Positions 1-8,879 of a DNA stretch of 52,297 bases are shown piece by piece (within the stretch, counting starts at the first letter, position 1; each line of letters opens with the position of its first letter). Source of the DNA: an uncultured Granulosicoccaceae bacterium (GTDB lineage Bacteria > Pseudomonadota > Gammaproteobacteria > Granulosicoccales > Granulosicoccaceae). A program made the translations under genes and the position numbers. The notes under the pieces are model-generated. The model made no database searches. It was given only the letters and a program-made list of their open reading frames with translations, and had not been told where the DNA came from. The stretch spans positions 1-52,297 of the forward strand of contig CALGND010000074.1 in assembly GCA_937958675.1 (NCBI GenBank). The letters run 5' to 3'.

Positions 1-180
1 ATCGCCTTTGAGGCCAGTAGCACCAGCAGGTCCAGCGTCACCGGTATCGCCTTTGAGGCCAGTAGCACCGACAGGTCCCGCGTCACCGGTATCGCCTTTG
101 CGGCCGGTAGCACCGACAGGTCCAGCGTCACCGGTATCGCCTTTGGGTCCAGTAGCACCAACAGGGCCAGCGTCGCCGGT
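1..180 (-). repeat. Four tandem 45-bp repeats encoding 15-residue collagen units
   Basis: Units begin at 1, 46, 91 and 136, each starting with ATCRCCTTTG-like bases on the + strand and differing at only a few positions. Each encodes five Gly-X-Y triplets (G-D-T-G-D-A-G-P-V/A-G-A-T-G-x-K). The array continues past the left edge, so the copy number is unknown. Near-identical in-frame units suggest recent expansion or contraction by slippage or recombination. Confidence 0.95.
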
Positions 181-753
181 ATCACCTTTCACTCCTTCAG
201 CGCCTATGACCCCTTGAGGTCCTTGGTTACCTTGTATTCCGGCAGGTCCTGGTGCTCCGCGGCTAGCCAGAAGATCCCAAAATACACTGTCCTCTGGCGT
301 GACATCATCGAGGCTGTCGGAAGTGGCTATGTAAGCTTGACCAAGCCTCGCCACGACATCACCCAAACCGTACTGCTCTCCGTCGATCCATGGCCCACGC
401 CAGATCATCACCGGCTGTGAGGCCGCCGCAAGGATCGTAGTGTCAGTCGAATCAGAGTCAGAAACGGAGTTAAGTGGTGTGAGTACCCAATGCTCTGTAG
501 ACGTTCCAGGTTCTATTGAATCGCTTGCGAGAATACTGAGGAATACCTGCCCATCGTGGCTGATAAGACTGTTTGGCTCGTAGTAGGTGTCTGGTGTCCA
601 GTCACCTGTAGGCATACGTCCTTCGGCCACGATAGCGGCGGCTGCCGTTATATCGACACCGGAGGGTTCGCCGGCGGCGTCCCCGCTTTTTTCGCAAGCC
701 GTTAGGCTAAGTAACACCACTGAACAAACGGGTAACCAACTTGAAGAACTCAT
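1..753 (-). CDS. Collagen-like lipoprotein with two carbohydrate-binding-like modules (partial)
   Basis: The reading frame opens at the ATG at 753-751 and runs off the left edge with no stop, so the C-terminus is missing. The N-terminus is a lipoprotein signal with lipobox L-T-A-C (Cys20), predicting an outer-membrane or surface lipoprotein. Two short segments follow (about residues 50-95 and 125-170) with the W...Y..GD/S.V...G..Y/F.A/S...W spacing of chitin-binding CBM5/12-type modules. From about residue 171 the chain becomes an uninterrupted Gly-X-Y collagen-like repeat, rich in G-D-T-G-D-A-G-P. Bacterial collagen-like tails form triple-helical stalks. It lies beside the polysaccharide cluster and on the same strand as its leftward genes, so a role in matrix or surface adhesion is plausible but inferred. 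The CBM assignment rests on pattern only. Confidence 0.85.
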   Translation of the reverse strand, partial: MSSSSWLPVCSVVLLSLTACEKSGDAAGEPSGVDITAAAAIVAEGRMPTGDWTPDTYYEPNSLISHDGQVFLSILASDSIEPGTSTEHWVLTPLNSVSDSDSTDTTILAAASQPVMIWRGPWIDGEQYGLGDVVARLGQAYIATSDSLDDVTPEDSVFWDLLASRGAPGPAGIQGNQGPQGVIGAEGVKGDTGDAGPVGATGPKGDTGDAGPVGATGRKGDTGDAGPVGATGLKGDTGDAGPAGATGLKGD

Positions 754-999
754 GCCAATGCTTCTTGTTTCTAATTGGTAGAGGTGGCGACTTAACACCC
801 GTAATACTTACTGCACCGACTGCAAAGTTGAGTATGTGTTAACGCTTTAACGTGTTGCGTGTGTTACATCTAGTCTTCAGAAAAGTTAGTAGAGTACATA
901 AAAAACTGCTATGAGTTCATTAGTTTGAATTTTTTGGCAAGTGGTTCGTGTCGAATCTAATCCGAATGTTGCTTACAGAGCAATCGATAGTATGTGAGT

Positions 1000-2283
1000 T
1001 CAAAAGAACTTTGAATATACCTTTAAAAGGTTTATCTGCAAACGGTGTTTAACGAGGTACGCGAAAGCGATATTCTGCGTTGCGATTGTGATTGCCGTCG
1101 AGATAGCTGCGCCGTATACGCCGTACTGAGCGACTAATATAAGCGCAAGTACGAGGCCGAAGACAGTAACCACTATCGATGAATTACGAACATCCTTTTC
1201 AAATCCGCTCATCATAAGCAGCTTTCCGCATGGTCCAGTTAGCGCATTGACTAACTGGCCACACACTAGTATCGAAAGCAAGCCAGCAGCCTCGATGTAT
1301 TGTTCGCCAAAAATCCCTAGCACAAAGTCGCCAAAGAGAAACATGACGATAAAAATAAACGATGAAACCAGGGCTAAGAGTTTCAATGATTTAGCAAGAA
1401 GCGCTTCGGTTTGCTCCATATCGCCCTGGTGGTAAAGCGCTGCAAATTTAGGTGATACAACCATGTTGACCGCAGTGAGGATCATGGGTACTAGTAGGGC
1501 TAGTCTTGTGGCGATAGCAAGAAGTGCAAGTTCTTCTTCTGATACGTGGACCGATGATATAAATTGTGCGCCCCACTGATTTAGCTGTTGTGCGATGACA
1601 ACCATCCATAAGGGTAGGGTAGTACGATAGACTTCCCGATAGTTAACATTGCGTAGTTGTACGTTTTTCCATTCCGCAAATTTGATTCCCTTATAGGCAT
1701 ACAAGCACAGAGCCACAACTATTTGGATTAGTAGGGCGGCGAAACAAGCTGCGGTAAAAAGGAAGATAACTTCGGACGTACCAGGTGGGGACAAAATCCA
1801 AATCAACACCGAAAAAATAATGTAGTGAAGAGAAATGTTTGTTATCGAACCTATAAAAACAAAGCCTGAGGCATGAAGGGAGTGGGCAATGATGCCCAGC
1901 AATGCTGCTGCAACACCAGCTGGAAAAATCAGTAATAGATAGTGCAAGTATTTATAGCTTACGACCCAAGCCGAAGCCTGCAAAATCATGTAAATCAGCA
2001 CACTACCAACGATGCACGCTAAAGCGCTGACTAAGACGATTGATAAAAACTCAGGGTAGCTTCGTTCGTTTAGAAAAATCGCGCACTTTTTGAGTACAAA
2101 GTTATCCAATCCGAAGCGTAGTAAGTGTGAGAAAAAAAGTGCAAAGCCAAGACTTAGAAAGAATAGGCCACTGTCACTGATCGACAGATTTGTTGTGACG
2201 GAATAGGTTGCAATCAAAGCGCTTGCAGCGCCTAAGATACGACCTGAAAAACTTCGAAAAGCTGCTCCTAGGAACCCGCTCAT
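1000..2283 (-). CDS. Polysaccharide flippase (Wzx/MATE-like)
   Basis: A 427-residue, very hydrophobic protein with roughly a dozen transmembrane helices spread over its length. It fits the polysaccharide-biosynthesis (Wzx, MOP superfamily) flippase family in length, helix layout, the charged first loop after helix 2 and the conserved mid-protein segment before the P-L-W-M helix. Flippases move undecaprenyl-PP-linked repeat units across the inner membrane. It starts 5 bp after the stop of the upstream WecG/TagA-type gene, indicating one leftward operon with that gene and the phosphoglycosyl transferase. Substrate specificity cannot be read from sequence. Family confidence is high; the exact role in a sulfated polymer is inferred. 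Confidence 0.88.
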   Translation of the reverse strand: MSGFLGAAFRSFSGRILGAASALIATYSVTTNLSISDSGLFFLSLGFALFFSHLLRFGLDNFVLKKCAIFLNERSYPEFLSIVLVSALACIVGSVLIYMILQASAWVVSYKYLHYLLLIFPAGVAAALLGIIAHSLHASGFVFIGSITNISLHYIIFSVLIWILSPPGTSEVIFLFTAACFAALLIQIVVALCLYAYKGIKFAEWKNVQLRNVNYREVYRTTLPLWMVVIAQQLNQWGAQFISSVHVSEEELALLAIATRLALLVPMILTAVNMVVSPKFAALYHQGDMEQTEALLAKSLKLLALVSSFIFIVMFLFGDFVLGIFGEQYIEAAGLLSILVCGQLVNALTGPCGKLLMMSGFEKDVRNSSIVVTVFGLVLALILVAQYGVYGAAISTAITIATQNIAFAYLVKHRLQINLLKVYSKFF

Positions 2284-2288
2284 AATAA

Positions 2289-2984
2289 TTACTGCTTGAA
2301 AGTCTTAATGTTACGAGTAAGCAAAATGAATGCCTTCGGATAGTCGATCAGGTATCGCCGAATGGTGGAGGGTTCCTTGTACATTCGATATGCGAAACGC
2401 AGGTTTAGCTTGTCGATCCACGCAGGGTAGTATTCCCCATCGCCCAGAGCAGTTTGGTGTATGAAACCCCCGCAGGTGTATATTCGTCCTTGGAATCCCG
2501 ATTCCATAAGGGCAATTGCCACTTCTTCCTGTTTTACGGCTCCCATGCCGATAACAATAAAATCGTAGTTAGAGGCGGCCAGTTCTCCAATGCATGCTAG
2601 CGATTCTTCAGTATCGCCGAAGTAACCCGAGCGACCGCTTAGGCTAATGCCGGGAAACATATCGGTGACTTTTTCTAAGAATGTCTGGTTCGATGTTGGA
2701 TCAGAGCCCAGTATAAAGCCTCGCTGAGCCTGAGCTGCTGCATTATTAAAAACCAGGTGGGCTACTGATGTGAAATCAAAGCTTAGTCGCTCAATTTTAG
2801 AGTCGCGGTAAACCAGGTCGAGAAATATTTTTAGGGCGATTCCATCGATACAAACTTTATCGAATTTGTTTAGATCTATATTCGAATTGTTAATTTGGAG
2901 GAAACTGTAGGGGTTAAGGAAGGTTACGGTTTTAGCGTCGGAAAACTCGGCAGTGCTCGTGCAAATTAGATTTCGGCTTAACAT
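2289..2984 (-). CDS. WecG/TagA/CpsF family glycosyltransferase
   Basis: A 231-residue protein matching the WecG/TagA (GT26) family. It has the N-terminal I-D-G-x-A motif (about residue 47), a glycine-containing strand around G-F-I-L-G-S-D, and the family core I-V-I-G-M-G-A-V-K-Q-E (about residue 145) followed by C-G-G-F-I-H. These enzymes transfer a UDP-activated N-acetyl-hexosamine or mannosaminuronate-type sugar to a lipid-linked acceptor. The start has a good Shine-Dalgarno sequence (GGGGAGAAG) about 5 nt before the ATG. It probably adds the second sugar after the phosphoglycosyl transferase and is the only ordinary glycosyltransferase in this cluster. Confidence 0.85.
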   Translation of the reverse strand: MLSRNLICTSTAEFSDAKTVTFLNPYSFLQINNSNIDLNKFDKVCIDGIALKIFLDLVYRDSKIERLSFDFTSVAHLVFNNAAAQAQRGFILGSDPTSNQTFLEKVTDMFPGISLSGRSGYFGDTEESLACIGELAASNYDFIVIGMGAVKQEEVAIALMESGFQGRIYTCGGFIHQTALGDGEYYPAWIDKLNLRFAYRMYKEPSTIRRYLIDYPKAFILLTRNIKTFKQ

Positions 2985-3178
2985 CTAACTTCTCCCCATT
3001 AATTTATTATTATTAATACAACAGCCGAGTGTCGATTGAACTCTACCTTAGGCTCACTTTAGTGAAAACCCTAGTTAAAACCTCATTCAACAAGATCTAG
3101 TTATTATCAACTATTGTATGTGCGCTGATCATATTAGGTAGGCTAGATGTATTTTAGCCAAAATCTAATCGTCAGCTT

Positions 3179-3228
3179 ATTGAGTCAGTATAGACTCAAT
3201 TCTGGGATATCGTATGACTTGCGTCATA
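3179..3228. repeat. Two adjacent small inverted repeats in the leftward polysaccharide operon
   Basis: Arms of 8 bp (ATTGAGTC/GACTCAAT, 3179-3186 and 3193-3200) with a 6-nt loop are followed by 6-bp arms (TATGAC/GTCATA, 3213-3218 and 3223-3228). They lie just downstream of the phosphoglycosyl transferase stop and upstream of the WecG-type gene. There is no U-tract, so these are not clear intrinsic terminators. They could be RNA-processing or attenuation structures, or regulator sites. Confidence 0.4.
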
Positions 3229-3241
3229 ATTTGAGAGTGCT

Positions 3242-4804
3242 TCAGTAGGCATTTTTGTGGACAAAGCCCACTGCTACCGTAAGAAGCAGAATTTTCAGAT
3301 CCAGCCACGGTGACCAACTTCTTATGTACTCTAGGTCGTATTTAACGCGCTGCTGCATTTTGAAAGCAGTGTCTGTTTCTCCTCGCCAGCCGTTAACTTG
3401 TGCCCAGCCAGTGATTCCGGGTCTAACCTTATGCCTTAGCATATACCCTTGGATTTCTCGTCGCCACATTTCGTTGTGGGATACAGCGTGTGGGCGTGGT
3501 CCAACTAGAGACATAGTCCCGTTTAAAACGTTAATTAGTTGAGGCAACTCGTCCAACGATGTTTTTCTTATGAATTTGCCCACGCGAGTAACTCTGGCGT
3601 CATGTTTGGTAGCTTGCTGTACTTCTTTATCTGAATGTACATGCATACTTCTAAACTTGAGGATTTCGATTTCTCGGCCATCAACGCCATATCGCTTCTG
3701 TCGAAACAGTACCGGTCCGGCAGACTCAAGCCTAATTAGGGCAGCAACGATAATCATTGGTATGCCTAAGATTAGCAATGCTAGGGATGCCGTGAATGCA
3801 TCGAAAATACGCTTATATTGATCAGCAGCTGCTGATAGGGAAATCTCCGAGACGTTTACAATATCGGTATCGCCAAATCGCGTCACATCGCCTTTTAGAA
3901 GTCTCTCGGCATATTGATCTGGCACTACACACACATCGACAGAGCTATTAATCAGCGCTGCTGAGACTTGTTCAACAACTAGCGATTGGTTTTCTGAAAT
4001 AGCGATCCAAACTTGTTCTATTGCAGCACCGGATTGTCGTTGGCTTTCAACAAAATTAGTGAGTTGCTTGGCTGAATCGTTCAGCAAATCTGAATCTTTT
4101 TCTGTTGATACATTGAAAACTTTAGCGAGGTTAATTTGCGAATTGGATAATTTTCTGAGATCCCTCATTAAAGGATCAATACCTGTTGAATTCCCTAAAA
4201 TGACTATGTTTCTGCCGTCACTTTGTTTTCTTGCCATAAATCCCAGGCTGCCTAGAATTCTAATGCCGATAAGTGAGGTCAGCGATAGCAGCATTGACAG
4301 GGTTATCCAAACTCTTGAGATTTCAGCACCAGTTTTTGAAAGAAAGGCAAATAGGCCGATGGCTGCGAAGGCGAAGGCCCAGCAAAGCACTAGGTTTGTT
4401 AATTCTCTGTTTAGGCGTCGTAGCCGTTTAGTGCTATACATGCCACCGGCGTAAAGCGACAGGCATACTAGTACCAGAGCACTAAATAGAGCGATACTTC
4501 TATGCGAGGATAAATCCAGAGTGCCTAGATACAGAAAATGAATCGTTGCAAAGCAAAGGATTGTTAGGATTAAATCTACCGCCGCGTGACTACGGGGTAA
4601 ATCTGGCTCGTGTCTGAATTGGAACCTCCCAAGCAATGATTTAAAACTGTTTTCATTGGCTGATTGGCTTAAATGCGCATTATTTATATTCGCATTATAG
4701 TGACTATTGCCTTCAGCGCTGATCAGTCTAGCTGAAGCGTCAGATTGCTTTGCGCTTATATGATCGGGGGCAGTATTGATTTCTAATTTCTCTACAGTAT
4801 TCAA
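3242..4804 (-). CDS. Undecaprenyl-phosphate hexose-1-phosphate transferase (WcaJ/WbaP type)
   Basis: A 520-residue polytopic phosphoglycosyl transferase. An unusually long, polar Asn/Ser-rich N-terminal tail (about 75 residues) precedes four transmembrane helices, a Rossmann-like central domain (about 195-305, beginning I-V-I-L-G-N) and a fifth membrane segment (about 335-355). The C-terminal bacterial sugar transferase domain carries K-F-R-S-M, the D-E-L-P-Q-L-I-N-V-L motif and L-V-G-P-R-P. This layout matches the WcaJ/WbaP class that starts polymer synthesis by placing a hexose-1-phosphate on undecaprenyl phosphate. The start is TTG with AGAGGA upstream; no in-frame ATG precedes the membrane region. 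It is the first gene of the leftward biosynthetic operon, facing the sulfotransferase operon across a 570-bp gap. Confidence 0.9.
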   Translation of the reverse strand: MNTVEKLEINTAPDHISAKQSDASARLISAEGNSHYNANINNAHLSQSANENSFKSLLGRFQFRHEPDLPRSHAAVDLILTILCFATIHFLYLGTLDLSSHRSIALFSALVLVCLSLYAGGMYSTKRLRRLNRELTNLVLCWAFAFAAIGLFAFLSKTGAEISRVWITLSMLLSLTSLIGIRILGSLGFMARKQSDGRNIVILGNSTGIDPLMRDLRKLSNSQINLAKVFNVSTEKDSDLLNDSAKQLTNFVESQRQSGAAIEQVWIAISENQSLVVEQVSAALINSSVDVCVVPDQYAERLLKGDVTRFGDTDIVNVSEISLSAAADQYKRIFDAFTASLALLILGIPMIIVAALIRLESAGPVLFRQKRYGVDGREIEILKFRSMHVHSDKEVQQATKHDARVTRVGKFIRKTSLDELPQLINVLNGTMSLVGPRPHAVSHNEMWRREIQGYMLRHKVRPGITGWAQVNGWRGETDTAFKMQQRVKYDLEYIRSWSPWLDLKILLLTVAVGFVHKNAY

Positions 4805-5374
4805 CTTTCGAACATCCTCTAACGTGATTTATTTTTGAATCACTGGCCTATTAGGTTCAGTGAAACAAGTTCGATTATTTAGTTCGTGGCCGTCATTGTT
4901 GTCTGAACAATCACTGGCTCACCTGACTGCGAAGCATTGTCATCGTTTACTATAGTTAGCACAACCATACAAACGAGGACTGCGTCACAGTTCCTTGTTA
5001 ATGGTACGTCTCAGTATTTGGTTTTCTAGTGCTGGCGCTAGTAAATGATTGGCGGAGTTATCTTTTTTGCCGCTAACGGTAGTCTGGCAAGATTGAAAAC
5101 AATAGAGTCTAGAAATTGTAAAAAGTGTTAAATAATGTGAACGCGGTGGTGTTTAGTTCAGATGACTGGGTTATCAACTTCAATAGCTCGTTCACATCCG
5201 ACAAAGATGTTCCCGCAAGGCACTAATTTATACCCTTGCAATCTGTGCTGATAGCTTAGCAAGAGTACAATTTTTTAGATTTACAGCTACTGTGGTTCGC
5301 TGCAATTTACTGTTTGTGTGCACTCTCGCCAAATAACTTTATGTAACTTACTGCAAAGATTAATACGGCAAACT
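4805..5374. promoter_or_regulatory. Divergent intergenic region between the two halves of the polysaccharide locus
   Basis: This 570-bp AT-rich stretch has no convincing gene. It must hold the promoters for the leftward phosphoglycosyl-transferase operon and the rightward sulfotransferase genes. A small inverted repeat (ATTGTT ... AACAAT) lies near 4898-4914. No sigma-factor motif could be assigned with confidence. Its length suggests regulated, divergent expression of the cluster. Confidence 0.5.
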
Positions 5375-6346
5375 ATGGAAGACTCGAATTCAAGTTCCAC
5401 AAATGCGACAGATGTTGACATCGTGTTCGTGGGTGGTTGGGGACGAAGCGGTAGTACGCTACTCGCTCGGATGCTGGCAGAAGTGCCCGACTTTGTTGCT
5501 GTGGGTGAAGTTCGAGATGTCTTCCTGCGAGGGATCATCGAAGATCGAGTTTGCGGATGTGGTGAACGATTCAGTGCTTGTGATTTTTGGCAAGCGGTGG
5601 GTGATGATGCTTACGGCGGCTGGAACCAACTATCGGTACCTCGGTTACAAGAACTACGTATTAAAACTGATAAGCCATGGCATGTGCCTGCGTTGCTCAA
5701 ACCGGGCTTGCGCAGCACGACTGATCAGGCAGTGAGTGAATATGGTGAATTGATCTTGCCCCTGTATCAGTCAATTAGAAAAATTACGGGCTCGCGTTAC
5801 ATCGTTGATGCCTCAAAAATAGCCTCGTACGGGGCTATTTTGCAACGCATTGATGGACTGTCGCCTCGGTTTGTTCATCTAGTTCGTGATCCTCGTGGCA
5901 CATTAAACTCATGGATGAAGCAGGTTCGTATGACGGATGATCTTGACAAGGCTCGTTATATGCCTCGTTACAGCACTGTTTCCGGAGCCGCAAGATATGT
6001 TGGCTATAACGCAGAGATGCATGCTGTGGCAAAGAACTCCCCAAATATACGTATGAGGTACGAAGATCTAGTTCTTCAGCCCGAAGCGAAAATTCGGGAG
6101 ATATTGGATTTGGTTGGCGCAGCTGCTGATTCTGACTTGTCTAACTTTATCGGCCCTGAAGGAGTGAAGTTAGGTGTAAACCACACTATCGCAGGTAACC
6201 CAATGCGTCACCAGTCTGGTTGGATACCGCTTCGACCTGACAACTCTTGGCGTGAAAAAATGACCAAGCGCAAACAATTAGCCATTGCAACAATGACTCT
6301 ACCGCTAATTAGAAAGTACGGTTATCAGATCCATACTTCTAACTAG
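5375..6346 (+). CDS. Sulfotransferase family protein 1
   Basis: About 323 residues. The PAPS 5'-phosphosulfate loop is G-W-G-R-S-G-S-T-L-L (residues 21-30), and the 3'-phosphate motif is V-R-D-P-R-G-T-L-N-S-W near residue 170. A Cys-rich stretch (C-G-C-G-x-x-x-x-x-x-C-x-F-W) at 60-72 is typical of a bacterial sulfotransferase subfamily. It transfers sulfate from PAPS to a hydroxyl, presumably on the polysaccharide or its precursor. An in-frame GTG at 5318 would add 19 residues, but the ATG at 5375 places the P-loop at the usual distance; neither has a strong ribosome site. It is the first gene of the rightward sulfation/polymerisation group. Confidence 0.85.
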   Translation: MEDSNSSSTNATDVDIVFVGGWGRSGSTLLARMLAEVPDFVAVGEVRDVFLRGIIEDRVCGCGERFSACDFWQAVGDDAYGGWNQLSVPRLQELRIKTDKPWHVPALLKPGLRSTTDQAVSEYGELILPLYQSIRKITGSRYIVDASKIASYGAILQRIDGLSPRFVHLVRDPRGTLNSWMKQVRMTDDLDKARYMPRYSTVSGAARYVGYNAEMHAVAKNSPNIRMRYEDLVLQPEAKIREILDLVGAAADSDLSNFIGPEGVKLGVNHTIAGNPMRHQSGWIPLRPDNSWREKMTKRKQLAIATMTLPLIRKYGYQIHTSN

Positions 6347-6456
6347 TCACTCACTATTTATCTGTGTTTAGCCGAAATAAATTATCAACTGTCGAAAAGT
6401 GGAATTATATTTCTTATGAGTGCCGAATGTTTTGATAAGGAATTTGGGTAGTTTGA

Positions 6457-7386
6457 ATGACAGCTGATAAATTCAAAGTTGATTTCTTTTGTGTCGGTGT
6501 AGCGAAGGCTGGAACTACCACCTTGCATGATTTGCTCAGCCTGCAAAACAATATATCTCTACCTCAAAGAAAAGAGACCAACTACTTTAGTTTTGGTATC
6601 TCAGGAAAGCCCGCATTTACTGGGCCGCTTGACAACTCCAGCGTTAATGAACCGACCGTCACCTCCTTAGAGGATTACATCGACGATTTTGATTATGAGC
6701 AAGATTCGTTGCTTGGCGAAGTGTGTCCATCGTATTCGCTCGAAGGAGCGGCTACCAATATTTATAAGCACAATCCTGAAGCAAAAATAATCATTTTATT
6801 GAGGGAACCCGTTAAGCGTTCTTTTAGTAATTATCAGCACCTAGCGCGAGATGGTCGAGAGCACGGCAGTTTTGAAGACGCTTTAGCTGCGGAAGATGAT
6901 CGCTTAGCCAAAGGCTGGGAGTGGTTTTGGGGCTTAAAACGTAACAGTCTGTATTTTGATTTTGTTAAGGAATATATCGATATCTTTGGCGAAGATAATG
7001 TCAAAATTCTGTTCTTTGAAGACTTCGTGAAAAATCAGAAGCTATATCTAAAAGAGGTTATAGAGTTTTTAGGGCTAGATACAAGCCAGATAATTTATGA
7101 AGAGTTTAGCTCTAATAAATCGGGTGTTGTTTCCGGGAAATGGAAAGTCGTGCATCGGCTCTTACTCTCTGAGGGAATCCTGAATTCTGCGCTTCGAGTC
7201 ATTATTCCCCCAACGCTCCGCAAAAAGCTTGGGTTATTGTTTAAAAGTTTCTCTACCGTTAAAGGTGATGTTTCTAAGGAAACACAATCTCTACTCTTAC
7301 AAGAGTTTTCCACAGACTTAGATCAATTGAACAAATTGATCGGAGGCCGAGTAGGCGAATGGGTAGGGGAAAGAGATGTTCCATAA
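6457..7386 (+). CDS. Sulfotransferase family protein 2 (heparan N/O-sulfotransferase-like)
   Basis: A 309-residue PAPS-dependent sulfotransferase. The 5'-phosphosulfate loop is G-V-A-K-A-G-T-T-T-L (14-23), followed by K-E-T-N-Y-F-S-F (about 40). The 3'-phosphate motif is L-L-R-E-P-V-K-R-S-F-S-N-Y near 114-126, then a downstream G-x-Y/L-x-x-x-L-x-x-Y-I-D-x-F-G-x-x-N-V-K-I-L segment. These are features of glycan sulfotransferases (PF00685/PF13469). It is clearly different from the preceding sulfotransferase, so two positions or two sugars may be sulfated. Its last 11 bp overlap the start of the polymerase gene, indicating translational coupling and a shared role in the repeat unit or its polymer. 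Confidence 0.88.
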   Translation: MTADKFKVDFFCVGVAKAGTTTLHDLLSLQNNISLPQRKETNYFSFGISGKPAFTGPLDNSSVNEPTVTSLEDYIDDFDYEQDSLLGEVCPSYSLEGAATNIYKHNPEAKIIILLREPVKRSFSNYQHLARDGREHGSFEDALAAEDDRLAKGWEWFWGLKRNSLYFDFVKEYIDIFGEDNVKILFFEDFVKNQKLYLKEVIEFLGLDTSQIIYEEFSSNKSGVVSGKWKVVHRLLLSEGILNSALRVIIPPTLRKKLGLLFKSFSTVKGDVSKETQSLLLQEFSTDLDQLNKLIGGRVGEWVGERDVP

Positions 7387-8698
7387 GCTTCTTATTGCTT
7401 ATTTCGGCGCGTTTATATTTTTTTGGTTTCTTGGTATAGACCAGTTCTTTTTTGCTCTAATCTGTTTAGTCGGATTCTTTACCTATTTAGCCACAGAAGA
7501 GCCAAAACCGGGTAGAGAGGTTTGGTTTTTTGCGTTCTTCGTGTTCGCTACGTTTTTTTCGGCGTTTCAAATATTAACGCCTGATCGGCTCGTGACCTAC
7601 ATAAGAAACCAAGGCGTCTACATGGCGATGCTTTTTATCTTTGTGTCCGCGACCTTCGCCTCAGCTAGGAAGGCTGATACAACAGATAAATTATATTTTG
7701 CGCTGCTGCTTTTTTCAGTACAGTGTTCGATAGTGGCATTTCTTGCAAGTGGTGGCTTTTCGATTTCATTTAAATCTGTTCTGGGTTACGTCATGCCAGA
7801 CATGGGCTCGAAATATATATCTGGGATGTTGAATAAGGCCTCAGTGCAAGCCGAAGCCTCATGGTTTTCTAAAGGTTTTTTTCGACCAAGAGGGCTGATG
7901 ATGTACCCGAACACCATGGCTGGAGTACTTGCTTCGACTATGGCAATAAAGGCTTATTTTGTGTACAAATTTTGGCGGGATGGATTTAGTCTGCTCGCGA
8001 TCCTTTGCCTTGTATTGATGTATATGGATATTTTCAGTATTTACTCATCATTAAGCCGAAGTACCTGGATCGGTTTAGCGGTGGCATTGGCAGTATTTCC
8101 TTTTGCATTCAAAACCAATTTTGTGGCAAAACTTATCCCTATTCTAGTCGGAGTAGCCGTGATTGGTTTACTGTTTCTAACAGGGCTGAGCGATGGAATT
8201 GAATCCAGGCTCGTAGATAAAACCCACTCTAATGAAGGACGGGGGTTAAATTATTTATTGATCTGGCAAGAAACGACTTCATCGGCTGATAAGTTACTTT
8301 TTGGACACGGCACACAAATAGATCATTGGCAGCTGGGTATACCGCTGGGTTCGCACAGTACTTATTTGGGAGTCTTTTTCAAATTTGGGATGATAGGGTC
8401 AACTTTCTTTTTGTTATTTTTGTTTTTTCTTTATAGGCGGGCGGCTAACTTAACGGCAAGTGTCAACACGCTAAACGCTCATGGTGGTAATTATATTCGG
8501 CCCTATTTTTTGTGCTTCGGGCTTATAACCCCCGTTGTTCAAATGACATTTATCGAGGTAGATGTAGATCTAAGCTACGCCTTGTATTTTTCCGCTGTGG
8601 TCTTCTTGATTGCTCAAGAAACCGCTATAGTGAATGAACGGCTTGGAAGCTTGTTTGAAGAAAATCCTATCCCAAGTAATATTAAAACTGTGACGTAG
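7376..8698 (+). CDS. O-antigen ligase/polymerase family membrane protein (Wzy-like)
   Basis: A 440-residue polytopic inner-membrane protein with about ten or more helices and one large periplasmic loop. The Wzy_C/O-antigen-ligase signature lies in the second half: S-R-S-T-W-I-G near residue 225, then R-G-L-N-Y-L-L-I-W, L-F-G-H-G and H-S-T-Y-L. Such proteins either polymerise lipid-linked repeat units (Wzy) or ligate glycans (WaaL). Next to a flippase and Wzc-type kinases, the polymerase role is favoured. The ATG overlaps the sulfotransferase stop by 11 bp and has GGGGAAAGAG as its ribosome site inside that gene. Confidence 0.85.
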   Translation: MFHKLLIAYFGAFIFFWFLGIDQFFFALICLVGFFTYLATEEPKPGREVWFFAFFVFATFFSAFQILTPDRLVTYIRNQGVYMAMLFIFVSATFASARKADTTDKLYFALLLFSVQCSIVAFLASGGFSISFKSVLGYVMPDMGSKYISGMLNKASVQAEASWFSKGFFRPRGLMMYPNTMAGVLASTMAIKAYFVYKFWRDGFSLLAILCLVLMYMDIFSIYSSLSRSTWIGLAVALAVFPFAFKTNFVAKLIPILVGVAVIGLLFLTGLSDGIESRLVDKTHSNEGRGLNYLLIWQETTSSADKLLFGHGTQIDHWQLGIPLGSHSTYLGVFFKFGMIGSTFFLLFLFFLYRRAANLTASVNTLNAHGGNYIRPYFLCFGLITPVVQMTFIEVDVDLSYALYFSAVVFLIAQETAIVNERLGSLFEENPIPSNIKTVT

Positions 8699-8879
8699 TC
8701 CCCTCCCTGTAGAACTAATCACGCGCATAGGCATCTAGTTGCTGACGCTGCTAGTACAATGGATTGAACAGTAGATCAAAGTTGCTTAGCCCCTGCTGGG
8801 AAGGTTTTACTAGCAAAAAGTTGGATATGAGCAAAAATCGCTAATTACACCATTTGTAGATGGAAAATTTAATCTAAGC

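Noticed and set aside
1..180. Regular 45-bp repeats that could be taken for a CRISPR or satellite array
   Set aside because: There are no spacers; the units are in frame and encode collagen triplets on the minus strand.
4576..4583. GGCGGTAG (ops/RfaH-like) on the minus strand, matching GGCGGTAGNNT
   Set aside because: It lies inside the phosphoglycosyl transferase coding sequence rather than in an untranslated leader, so an RfaH recruitment site is unlikely; an 8-mer match is expected by chance.
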